In this document: positions 30,979-41,708 of the stretch, piece by piece
Numbering within the stretch: position 1 is the first letter of the stretch
Layout of the letters: the number at the start of each line of letters is the position of its first letter
Assembly: GCA_030544215.1 (NCBI GenBank)
Contig: JARZZO010000002.1
Coordinates: 62,270,150-62,334,149, forward strand
Length of the DNA: 64,000 nt
Direction of reading: 5' to 3'
Origin: Zantedeschia hybrid cultivar
Taxonomy: Eukaryota > Streptophyta > Magnoliopsida > Alismatales > Araceae
Notes under the pieces: model-generated
What the model saw: only the letters and a program-made list of their open reading frames with translations
Told to the model about the DNA's origin: nothing
The model's database searches: none
Translations under genes and position numbers: made by a program

Positions 30979-31828
30979 TTATTCCTAAGACAACTATGGT
31001 TAAACTAGCCTACATGATGTGTTTCTCACAAATTAATTTAGGTTTAATTCAAGTCCACCCTCACAATTATCAATTTGGCAGGTAAGAGGAGGGGTGGTGG
31101 GAGGCTCCCCCTACTTTCGTAGGGACCTAATTAAAGAACCACCGACCCACTTAGGCGTTTGCCATTTGACCTCTAGCCTTAGACACCGGTCTCCAAAAGT
31201 GATAGTGGGCTCAAGCTAGACCCAAATCTCATTGTGAACCCTAAATTGAATTCCTACTCACTTTTAATGGGCTTGGGTTAGTGAAAGAGTGCAAGGGGTG
31301 GTTGTTTTTGGGCCAAGGAAGGGTAATCAAATCCCCACCTTATTTTGTTAATGGACTTGCCCTTAAGATATTTTTATGTGAAGTGCACAACTAATTCAAA
31401 CAAGGGGTTCTATGCAATCATGGAAATGCATGAACATGGTATTTAAGGAAGGTAGAAATCTCACCTTATCCCCCGCAATCTTCAAGAAAATGAAAATTTA
31501 CAAGAAAGGAAACAGTCTAAAAATGCAGTCCTAAATGATGCATGACCTAACATGAAAGGTTTCTAATCTTGGAAATGAAGATTTTTAAATTTGGATGTTC
31601 TTCTTTTGTTTCTTTTTTAGTTAATGGAAACCCATCTAAACTAGAAACTACAAAAATGGAAACTAACTAAAGTCAGGAAATTGAAACATAGAAAGTTAGA
31701 ACACACTTACCATGATTTCGCTTTCCCTTTTATTTATTTTTTTCAATATACCTGTAAAAATAAGAAAAAGAAGGTTAGCTAAAGAATAATTACACTAAAT
31801 CCAAGATAATCAAAATTAAAAATTTAAC
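30979..31828 (-). other. Complex G copy B, 5' leader
   Basis: Non-coding leader between primer-binding site and ORF. It shows the uninterrupted target of solo LTR I near 31090-31100 (GAGGAGGGGTGGTGGGAGG). Confidence 0.75.
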
Positions 31829-31846
31829 TCCCCGGCAACGGAGCCA
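31829..31846 (-). promoter_or_regulatory. Primer-binding site, complex G copy B (one mismatch)
   Basis: On the minus strand TGGCTCCGTTGCCGGGGA, one base different from copy A, followed by LTR 3 after five bases. Confidence 0.85.
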
Positions 31847-31851
31847 AAAAT

Positions 31852-34206
31852 TGATCGTTCCAAATTGTGCGTCGTTAAACACTCATGAGAACGTTCAATC
31901 TAAATTTATTCGGCTCATTTAAATTCAATTTTGAAAATTAATAATGGTGAGTCCGAGTCGAACCACAGGGAGTTAAATTTTTAATTTCGAAAACCTTAGA
32001 TTTTAATTATCTAAAAAAAAACTGAGAATTTGAATTGATTAATTAACTACCTAATTAAGTTAAACTAAATTTACAAATTTAACTAACCTAATTTTTTTAA
32101 AACACAAATACAACAACATTTTAAAATTGAGAAGAGAGAGATTAACAAAATATTATAACATAACTTCTATGTTAAACTAAACGACTTTTATGCAACAACA
32201 ACTTAATTTAACTAAACTAAAATAAACCAAAAGAAGTATAAAAGAAAAGAAATAAAAAATGATAAGAATAGGGCAAGTTTAAGCAGTGGGTGTTTCAATC
32301 TTCAAGTGCGCTGGAGTGCTTGGATAGGTGCAATTGCTGGTGCGGCTTGACGCATGGAGCTGCTGGCTGTGCATGCATGCATTCACTGGGGCAGCACGTG
32401 GAGGACATGCATGGGAGGTGTTGGCAACGTGCAGGTGCTTCTGCTGGTGGCTGAGGGATGCTGGCGCGTGGTGGAGGCTTGCATGGCGGCAGGTGCAGCA
32501 AGCTTCAGCTGGCTCCCATGTGCTGGGTTGCTTGCATGCATGCAGGTGGAGGGTAGCTGCTGAGACGTGTGTTGCGCAGGTGCTTTGAAGCTGCTGGAGA
32601 CCCGTGGCTGTGCAGCCGTGGAGGGCTTCAGCTTGGACAGCACGTGGAGGTGTAGGCTTCAACCTGGAACTTGCCGGCGTGTGTGGGATGCGCTGCTGGT
32701 GGCTTCTCTGCGTGCAGGAGCTTTGGGTGCAACTTCAGGTGAAGCATGGAGGAGGTGCTGGAAGCAAGGTGTGCGTGGAGACCGGCGGTGCTGCGGAGAA
32801 ACCCGGCTGGCGGCGTGCGTTGCTGGCGCGTGGAGGAGCTGTTGGAGCCACGCCCGAGGATGGCGCTTGCAGCAGAGTGCTGGTTGCGCGTGGAGGGTAG
32901 GAGGAAGCCGCTAGTGGACGGCGGTGCAGCGCTGTGAACTTGCAGGCGCGTGCTGGTGGCTTGCAGGTGCTGTGCTGGCATGCGCTGCAAGTGCGTGGAG
33001 GTGCAACTGCGTGGACGTTGCCGCTGCACTCGGGTACGTGCAGGTGAGCACGGCTGCGCGTGGGGAGTAGGAGGAACGGCGAGGGAGATGTTGAGAAGAG
33101 GAGGAGAGAACCGGAGAGAGAATGGACAGTGGGAGAGAAAGAGTAACCGTAGAGGGAGGAAGAGAAGAGAGAGGAAGGCAGAGAAAGAGAAAGGGAGCTA
33201 TGGAGGGAGAGAACGAGAGGCTGGGAAAAAGGGGAAGAAGAAAACGAGATAAAGGTGTGCGGGAAGAAGCTGGGAAACGAAGAGAGAGAGAGAGAGAGAG
33301 AGAGAATCTGCCGGGCAGAGATAGAAATCAGAGAGGGAGAGAGAGAAAACCGAGAGAGAGAGGGAATTGGAATTAGAGGGGTTGGAGGCTTACGGGAAAG
33401 GAGAGGAAGAGGGATCGAGAGAGAGAGAACAGAGGGAGAGAAAGAAAGAGAGAGCTGCGTAGGAGAAAGAGAGAGAAGGAGGAGCTGTGGAAGAGGGGAG
33501 AGAGGTTCAGAATTGGAGAAGGAGGAGGATAGGGGTTGTGGGGAGAGAAAGGTTACGGAGGAGGAGAGACTAGGAAATAGAAAGAGTTCGAGGCTGAGAA
33601 GAGAGGAGGGGGAAATATATAGAGAGGAAAAGAGACGTGGGAAAGGAAACAGGAGAGAAGGAATCAATCGATTGCTGGGAAAATGGAGAGAGGTGTGGGA
33701 GAGTTTTGGAAATAAAGGAGAGAAAATAGAAATAGGTAAATAAGAAGGAAAGAAGGGAAGGGCGGCGGCTAAGAATTAGGGTTTTCTTGGTAAAGGGTTA
33801 GGGTAACCTTAATATGAGGAACAAATTACCAGTTTGCCCCTTCGTCCTTTAATTTTTCAAAAAGATGGATAATTTTGCTGAGATTTGAACCCCGGACCTC
33901 CCACAAGCCCGCAAAGTCTGAACCATTGCACCACGGCTTCCTTCATGTCCTGTTCACATAAAATAAATTCAAGTTAGCATATTATCTTATTTATTTATTT
34001 ATTTCGTCTCAAATTTGTCGAAAAATCGCAAATGCGCTATACTCCTTTAATCACATGAAATGACGATGTTTTTAAGTTAGAATTTGCCGAAATTGGTACC
34101 GTTGGACTTGGTAAATAATTATCTATCATTTCATGCTATTTTACAGATAAAAACATGAGTATGATGCGTATGATTGCATTTAAATGATCAATTTAACATT
34201 TTATCA
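31852..34206 (-). repeat. Complex G, LTR 3 (5' LTR, complete)
   Basis: It is 2,355 bp, TGATCG...TTATCA. Its outer end borders the duplication CCGAC (34207-34211). It carries the GA tract, the telo-box word and the tRNA-like segment (33877-33941). Confidence 0.9.
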
Positions 34207-34211
34207 CCGAC

Positions 34212-35379
34212 CTCTAGCGGTATCCACGCGGTTCTCCTCACGATGGATCGTCCTCGCTCCCTGCGGCGTTCCTAGATCCCGTCTGGCTGCGTGTAATCTG
34301 CCGCGACATGCGGATTCTGAATCTCCCATGGGACGGAAGCCGGAGCAGTCGGGAACCGCGCGCCCAGAAGAGAGAGAAAGAGAGAAAGAACGAATGACGG
34401 CTAGGTCAGGGTTGCTGGCCCCGGACGTAGAATCCGTTCTTTTATAATAAGTCAGTTTGCGGTTTTTCATAAAAACCCAGACTTATCCGAAATCCTGTCG
34501 GATTATCCATCGACTTGAAAACCCTTTGTGTGTGACCCTCTTGGCCCAAATACCAGTCCAGTTAATAGCCCATTAAGTCCAGTAACCCTTTATTGACCCA
34601 CTGAATTGATTAATATCCTTATATTCAATTAATCAGCCGAATTTAATGTCCCACAATAAATTCAGACGGACTGCCGATCACGTTGGATGCCGAGCAACAT
34701 CGATTACAGAGTCCGCCCTGGCCAGGGACTTTGAGCGCATCATTCCCGGAACATTCTCTCTCAAACCACCGAGGGCGGATGATCCCGTATTGAACACACA
34801 ATTACCTTCGAGGGCATTTCCTTGAACCCGATCGCTTGACTTATTGATAACCCATGGTTAGGGATTCGTTAGTCAAGGTCAAAGCTCATAAAGCTACCAA
34901 CAAGATATCTTTGGAGTCTCAGGTCCAAGGATCATCTACGCAACCGTGACAAATGAATCAAGCTGGTTAACAGTGAGGTGATTACCATCCAGCGATTCAA
35001 AGTCGGATCAGTTTAGTGAACTCATTCACCAATGAGCACCTACAGGTTCAGCAGCATAGTGTCTCCACACAAGTGACTTATGGGATCAATCACCCTCATC
35101 ATATAAGGTGAAGTAACCTATACTAGTCTATCTGGATGTTCGATGTCCTATCTCAAACATCCTATGAATGGGAACAATTAAGAACATGTGTTTATAAGTA
35201 TTCGGTCCCGTAATTATGATCTCATCATAATCCGAAGACTATTGCACATGTTCATGGACTTCATCGTAATACGATAAACACAGATCGAATTAATTACACA
35301 TAATGAATTATTACCATTTATTAATAATCTGAATAAGTACATAGTATCGGATTGGCTTTGAGACCATCTAATACTAACA
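34212..35379 (-). repeat. Copia 5' LTR, segment 2
   Basis: It continues the copia LTR from 16410 and ends ACTAACA. Compared with the left LTR it lacks about 190 bp between two ATCG words (junction near 34701), a deletion with microhomology. Confidence 0.92.
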
Positions 35380-35384
35380 GAGAC

Positions 35385-36186
35385 TTCCAGCAGTTTGTCA
35401 GCATTGCGGTGGTACTCAGTGTCCTACTTTTTCTGGGAGATGTTACACTTGTGGCCAGCAGGGCCATTTGGCGAGGTATTGCCCGCAGGGGCGTGGTCAT
35501 GGGCAGGGACCAGGTGATCGGAAGAAGCCGATGACCCAGGGGAGAGTTCTAGCTATCCCCAGGAAGGAGGCTCGCGCATCCAACTTGGTGGAAGGTACAC
35601 TTTCTGTCCTTGGGAACTCCGCTCATGTGTTGATTGATTCGGGTGCTTCGCATTCTTTCATTTCTGAGCAGTTCATAGATGTTCTTTCTGCACCCGTTGA
35701 TGAGATATCTGATGGATTGATGGTAGAGGTTCCTTCTAGAGATTTCTTGTTGTCTTATAACTGTTTGAGTGAAGTTCCCTTGACCATTGAGGGCCTTGAG
35801 TTACCTGCCCAGTTAGTTGTGCTTGCCATTTGCAACTTTGATGTCATCCTGGGCATGGATTGGTTGGAGGCTTATTATGCCGAGGTGGACTGCCACAGGA
35901 AGAGGGTGCGTTTCTTTATTCCGGACATCCCGACTTTCTACTTCCGAGGTATTAGGCTTCCTTCTCGAGGTATTCTTATTTTTGCCTTTAAGGCCCAGAG
36001 GTTGCTTGTTGGTGGTTGTGAGGCCTTCCTTGCCTATGTTGTTCTAGCTGATGTTAGTAGTAGTCCCAGTCCTTGGGAGGTGCCTGTAGTATGTTACTTT
36101 GTAGATGTGTTTCCTGAGGAGTTGCCTGGCCTTCCTCCTCAGCGAGAGGTTGAGTTTACTGTTGAGCTTGCACCGAGTAGGGCGCT
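35385..36186 (+). pseudogene. Element B zinc knuckle and protease
   Basis: It resumes gag where the copia element cut it. Across a short frame change it gives the CCHC knuckle (CYTCGQQGHLARYC), intact here although the first cysteine is a stop in element C. The main frame from 35468 then has the retropepsin site LIDSGASHSFISE and the second retropepsin word DVILGMDWL. It lacks about 12 bases present in C near 35415. It ends at the site of solo LTR J; the left duplication is GCGCT at 36182-36186. RT continues at 38885. Confidence 0.9.
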
Positions 36187-38884
36187 TGTAACGACCCGCC
36201 ATCCTATAATCGGGAATTCGATTACTAAATGGACGTCGGACCATTAACTGCGGGTTCACACCCGGATCTCACACAACACATCTGGAGGAGTAAGTGTTAA
36301 ACAAGGCTAAATATAACAATCACACGGACTACAAGGAAAGAACAAGTGCGCAGGAAGGAAATTAATAATGTCCGTACACAGTCCAACAATAATTACATAG
36401 TCCAGAGAATTAAATAAGTACAGGCAAAAACAAAGTACAACAACATCGGGGCATACCCCGGAACAGAGATAGCTGCTGGTCCGCACACCAAGGAGAACAC
36501 CACACGCCACCACTCGTCACGAGGTCAACACCTGAAACCGTAGGGAGTGAGCCACACCAGAAAAGGGCTCAGTAGGGATCATCTGATCCCTGCCTCCCAC
36601 TCACACACCCACAAGTGTAATAATACAGAATGATGGCAATTAAATAAAGCAATAAACACAACTCCCAAAACCTGATATGAAACGTACGCATAAGCAATGT
36701 AACAGGCACAATTCTAAGCAATTCGAATAGCTCAACACAATACCACAAAGGGTCCGACTAAGCGATCAAACCACACTGTCGACCGCAGGCAAACGTCGCC
36801 TCACAACACCACCAACGCTCACGTCTGTCCGCCCCGACGGTGTTCCGGGCACCGTAAGGAGAGGCAGTGAGTCAAACTAGGACTAATTGGGACTAGTGAA
36901 CCACCACTGCCCAGCTACGTGTGCACACAAGCAGCCTAGACTACTGTCCTATCGACCGGACTTCCCTCAATGCCAGGCCTCGGCGCTTCAAGAGGGCCCT
37001 GGGGACCGGCGAAACCCCCGTCAAGCCGAAGCTATAGGGACTACCCACAACCCTAACTTCCCGGGTTGCATCAGGCCAAAGGGCGAAGGGTACCACTCGT
37101 AACCTTGATATCACAGGTTACATTAGGCCTAGTGGTGAAAGGGTAACAACTCCAACAACACCTCACCCAGCTCCACAGCAAGAAACGCGCCAGAAGCTGC
37201 CATGACAAACTAGGAAAGCGCCGACCCGCTGAGACCAAACAGTAACCCCTCGGATAGCACGCTGGCTACTCTGGCCAAACCGGCTCTAGGTGGTTCTGCT
37301 TCGCCAGCCATAGGTGAAACACAACATATACCCCTTCCACACCGGTACGGCAACAATGCCATGCAGACACCAAGGCCCTCCCACTTCGGCACAAGGTGAC
37401 AAACGTAAGCCACAGCTGTTCCAACTCCACAATCGCATAAGCACACATACATACGATACGATTCTACTCACACAGAAATCTTCGACCTCGATGTACGATC
37501 TAAAGCATGCATTGATTGAACTATCTAACAGTGGAAACACACATATATTAATAGCATGAATTAATGTGATTCTGTCGTGAATCGTGTCGCCCAAGGCCAA
37601 CGCCATTCAAGCCTCCTAAACTAGTTCATTTAAACCCGGCCTCAGAATATGGCCTAAAAGGCGTCGTGCCTAGTCGTCGTCTTTTAAAAAGCGTCGCTGT
37701 CCCTCGTCGCAGGATAGCGACATAAACAGGGACAGGCTACGGGTTATACACTCAAAACACGTCGTCCTGGGAAGCCGCCGTTTGAAAAGGCGTCACTGTC
37801 CCTGGACACTATTCACAACAGAACCCTGTTCTGACAGAAACCGCTTCAGGGACGATTTCTGCCTAAATGGCATCGTGCTGGCCCGTTGCCATTCTAAATG
37901 GCGTCGTCTAAGTGTGACGTCATTTAGCACAAGAAACCTGGCTTCTGTACTCTGCCCGAGGGTCCCCCTTTTCACCCCAAACACCCCAAAAACACTCCGA
38001 AACAGGAAAGGAAGAGGGGAAAACCAAACCATCACAAGAAACCCACAAATCAACATTCATAGAAACCCTCATTTCTATCAAGAAAAGCCCCTAACATGCT
38101 CATTCTACCCAAAGAAACCCACATATGCATCATGCATCACAACGGGAAACACGGATAAAACAACCACAATCCATGCAAGGTTCGTCCCCCTACCGGTTAT
38201 TTGAACTCCTCCTGGCTCCGTGCCGCCGAACCGCCGCACCGCAAACCGCCGCCGGTACCCTTGTGGACGTCGCCACTTCGCCGGGACGTCGGCCGCCGCC
38301 CGGAGAATGAAACGCCGCGAAGGAAGTGGTGGTGGTAGTGGTGAGAGGTAGAGAGGTAGTGGAGTGGTGGAAGAGGTAGAAAGGGGAGGGGAAAGGAAAG
38401 AGAGAAACGGAGGGGCGAAGAGATGGAAGAGAGAGAATGAGGGAAAGAAGGGATGGCTCGCGGGGTCAATATCAAACAAGGCAAAACGCGTCGTACGATA
38501 CAGACGCCTATCAGATGACAGGACGGACCATACTGACAGATGCTCTAAAACTCGTCGCTCACCACAGACGTCGTTCAGACGACAAGACCGGCACCGTACA
38601 CTGACATCCCAGGGCCGTACTCTGAATGGCGTCGTCCATCTAGGACGCCGTTCAGACGATACGACAGGGGTCGTACTCTCACGGCCTGAAGCCCGCCCAT
38701 GTAGCGCCCACGTGGCACAACAACAACCTCACTAAATGGCGTCCACACAGCAAGACGCCGTTTGAAAGGCATCGTGCATCCTAAACGTCATTCAGAAGGC
38801 ACTCCCCCGACCCATCAGGGCCCAAACAAGGGGATCCAGCCTGAAATCGACCCGAAAACTGAACCCGAATCTTCAATTCTTACA
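36187..38884 (-). repeat. Solo LTR J, minus orientation, Tekay family
   Basis: It starts TGTAACGACCCGCC (the inverted LTR end) and finishes TTACA, 2,698 bp. The flanks are GCGCT and ACACC; element C shows the empty site as GCGCC, so both are explained by C-to-T type changes of one duplicated GCGCC. It is about 300-400 bp longer than other LTRs of the family because of a segment near 36745-37205 not seen in them. It carries the usual hairpins (for example about 37572-37608 and 38625-38655). Confidence 0.88.
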
Positions 38885-41620
38885 ACACCCCTGTCTAAGG
38901 CTCTGTATCGGATGGCGCCAGCCGAACTCGCTGAGTTGAAGGCGCAGTTGTAGGAATTGCTGGATAAGGGTTTCATTCGTCCCAGTACTTCTCCGTGGGG
39001 TGCTCCAGTTCTATTTGTCAGGAAGAAGGATGGTTCTCTGAGATTGTGCATTGATTATAGACAGTTGAACCAGGTGACGATAAAGAACAAGTACCCACTT
39101 CCGAGGATCGATGATTTGATGGATCAGCTGCAGTCTGCGAAGGTGTTTTCAAAGATTGACTTGAGATCAGGGTATTACCAGATGATGATCCGTGAGGTTG
39201 ATGTTAGTGAGACGGACTTTAGGACTCGGTATGGACATTATGAGTTTTTGGTTATGCCTTTTGGCTTGACCAATGCTCCGGCGGCTTTTATGGATTTGAT
39301 GAACCGGGTCTTCAGGGCCTATCTGGATCAGTTTGTGGTGGTATTTGTAGATGATATTCTGATATAGTCTTATTCTGCGGAAGAGCATGTCACACATCTT
39401 CAGGTGGTATTGCATGTTCTGAGAGAGCATCAACTCTATGCCAAGTTTAGCAAGTGTGAATTCTGGTTAGACAAGGTGCACTTTTTGGGGCATGTCATTT
39501 ATGGCGATGGCATTGTTGTGGATCCGGCCAAATTGAGGCAGTGATGGGTTGGAGCAGGCCAACAACAGTAACTGAGATCAGGAGCTTCTTGGGTCTAGTA
39601 GGTTATTATAGGCGGTTTGTTCAAGATTTTTCTTCGATAGCGGCCCCCTTGTCGAGATTGACTCGTAAGGGAGTTTGTTTCGTGTGGACCGAGGAGTGTG
39701 AGCGGAGTTTCATTGAGTTGAAGACTCGCCTCACTTCGGCTCCAGTGTTGGTGCTTCCATTAGGTTCAGGTGGATTTGTAGTTTATTCAGATGCATTACG
39801 TCGAGGTTTGGGTGCAGTTCTGATGCAGCATGGTAAGGTTGTGGCCTATGCTTCTAGACAGTTGAAGAAGCATGAGGAGAGAAATTTGCACTGATGATCT
39901 AGAGACACTATTTGTATGGAGAGAAATTTCAAGTTTTTACTAATCACAAGAGCCTAAAGTATGTATTCATGCAGAGGGATCTGAATTTGAGGCAGCGCAG
40001 GTGGATGGAATTCATCAAGGATTATGACTTCGACCTTTCTTATCATCCGGGCAAGGCGAATGTGGTGGCAGACGCCTTGAGTTGGAAGACGGTCGTGTCA
40101 TATCTCATGGTTCGAGAATGGAGGTTATTTGAGCAGGTTGTGGAATCTTCCTTTTGGGTTCCACGTGTAGCTGATAGAGCCGTGTTGGCCAGCTTAACTG
40201 TGAGGCCAGCAGTGTACCATGCCGCGATTGAGGCTCAGAGGGCAGATGTAGAATTACCGCAGATTCTCCAAAGACCATAGGTGGAATTATGGGATGATGG
40301 TACAGTCAGGTTTAGAGGCAGACTCTATGTTCTGACCGAGGAGGACGTGCGCAGGAGTGTCCTTGATGAGGCGCACTGTTCTAGATAAGCAATGCATCCC
40401 GGAACGACTAAGATGTATCATTGTTTGAGGGGGCACTTTTGGTGGCCTGGTATGAAGAAGGATGTGGCTGAGTATGTGGCTAGGTGCATGACTTGTCAGC
40501 AGGTTAAGACAGAACATCAGAGACCAGGAAGGTTGTTGCAGCCTTTGCCGATCCCGGAATGGAAATGGGATCATGTGACTATGGACTTTGTGATGGGATT
40601 ACCCGTATCCCCTAGCAGAAGAGACGCGATCTGGGTTATTGTTGATCGATTGAACAAGTCGGCACACTTCCTGGCTATTAGGAAGGACTGGTCAGTTGGT
40701 AAGTTGGCTAAGCTGTTTGTGGATCGGATCATCTCTCTGCACGGGGTGCCTTTATCCATCGTGTCAGACTGGAATCCGAGGTTTACTTCTAGGTTATGGA
40801 AGAGTTTTAAGAAGGCCTTGGGCACGCAGTTAGCCTTCAGCTCAGCCTATCATCCCGAGACTGATGGGCAGTCGGAGAGGACCATTCAGACTCTAGAGGA
40901 TATGCTCTGGGCATGTTGCCTAGACTGAGGAGGTTCTTGGGAGCAGCACTTGTCTACAGTGGAGTTTGCTTATAACAACATTTATCATTCTAGCATCGGC
41001 ATGGCGCCTTACGAGGCTTTGTACGGGCGACCATGTCGATCTCCTGTGAATTGGTCCGAGATTGGCGAGAGGAAGATAGCAGGACCAGAGTTGGTACAGC
41101 AGTGTGATGGGGTTGCCAGAGTGGTACAGTAGAGATTGATTGTAGCTCAGAGCAGACAGAAGAGTTATGCTGACATCCCTGGGAGACCGCTTGAGTTTGA
41201 GGTTAGGGACTACGTGTTTCTCCGAGTCTCTCCCTCCAAGGGTGTGATGAGATTCGGGAAGCGAGGTAAGCTGAGTCCGCGATATGTTGGGCCTTTTCCC
41301 ATTCTTGCTCGAATTGGGGAAACGGCGTATCAGCTAGCCTTGCCGCCCAGTCTTGCAGGGGTGCACGATGTGTTCCATTTTCTTTGCTGAGGAGATATGT
41401 TCAGGATCCATCTCATGTTTTGGATTTTTCAGAATTGGAAGTCACGGACGACTTGTCCTTTCCAGAGTTCCCAGTACGTATTGAGGATCGTAGGGAGCAG
41501 GTCCTTCGGAACAAGGTTGTACCTCTGGTTAAGGTAATTTAGCAGTATCGCTCCAGGGGCGAGGCAACCTGGGAGCACGAGGATGAGATGCGAGAGAAGT
41601 TTTCCTACCTTTTCTCGTAA
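38885..41620 (+). pseudogene. Element B RT-RNase H-integrase-chromodomain (broken)
   Basis: RT (38885-39540) has LCIDYRQLNQ, LRSGYYQ, LVMPFGLTNAPAAF and FVDDILI, with TAG stops at 38951-38953 and 39365-39367. A frameshift near 39535 leads to the RT thumb and RNase H (39541-40280); about 45 bases around the THNLELAAVVFALK word of element C are missing near 39894. Integrase (40290-41390) keeps the zinc finger (HPGTTK ... CMTCQ), TMDFVMGLP, SIVSDWNPRF and DGQSER, with stops at 40926-40928 and 41130-41132. A frameshift near 41385 precedes the chromodomain-like end (41436-41620). The C-terminal chromodomain, thought to steer integration to particular chromatin, places it in the Tekay/Del chromoviruses. 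Confidence 0.9.
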
Positions 41621-41696
41621 GTTCTCTTGTGAGCTTGTATCTTTATGTTTCGACCTCGTTAATTGTAGCAGGCAATTTCGGGGACGAAATTCTTTT

Positions 41697-41708
41697 AAGG
41701 GGAGAGAA
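41697..41708 (+). promoter_or_regulatory. Polypurine tract of element B
   Basis: AAGGGGAGAGAA sits directly before the 3' LTR start TGTAAGG. Confidence 0.88.

Larger units (their letters stand above)
16411..34206 (-). mobile_element. Complex G: tandem non-autonomous LTR retrotransposon (LTR-int-LTR-int-LTR)
   Basis: The outer ends TGATCG...TTATCA are flanked by perfect duplications CCGAC (16406-16410, 34207-34211). Inside are three LTRs in the same minus orientation (16411-18712, 23355-25693, 31852-34206) and two internal regions, A and B, each with the tRNA-Asp-type primer-binding site next to the LTR on its right. No protease, RT or integrase is recognisable, so it needs enzymes in trans. 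Each internal region encodes the same unrecognised protein. Solo LTR I lies only in copy A and solo LTR H only in copy B. Copy A also lost about 0.9 kb at its 3' side. The tandem form within one pair of duplications suggests unequal recombination after insertion. Confidence 0.9.
8443..35379 (-). mobile_element. Ty1/copia element, minus strand, inserted in the gag of B
   Basis: The ends are TGTTGGGATC and ACTAACA, with perfect flanking duplications GAGAC (8438-8442, 35380-35384). Reading on the minus strand the order is 5' LTR (right, split by complex G), primer-binding site 16210-16222, long leader, gag-PR, IN-RT-RNase H, purine tract, 3' LTR (left). The domain order IN before RT identifies Ty1/copia. 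Net length without G is about 9.1 kb. The right LTR lacks about 190 bp present in the left one, between two ATCG words (right junction near 34700). All coding parts carry stops. The lineage within copia is not certain; Tork/TAR-like is a guess. Confidence 0.93.

Noticed and set aside
32735..33667. 310-residue minus-strand frame rich in S, L, P and F
   Set aside because: It runs through the (GA)n tract of LTR 3; serine/leucine runs are what CT repeats encode. Not open in the other two LTRs.
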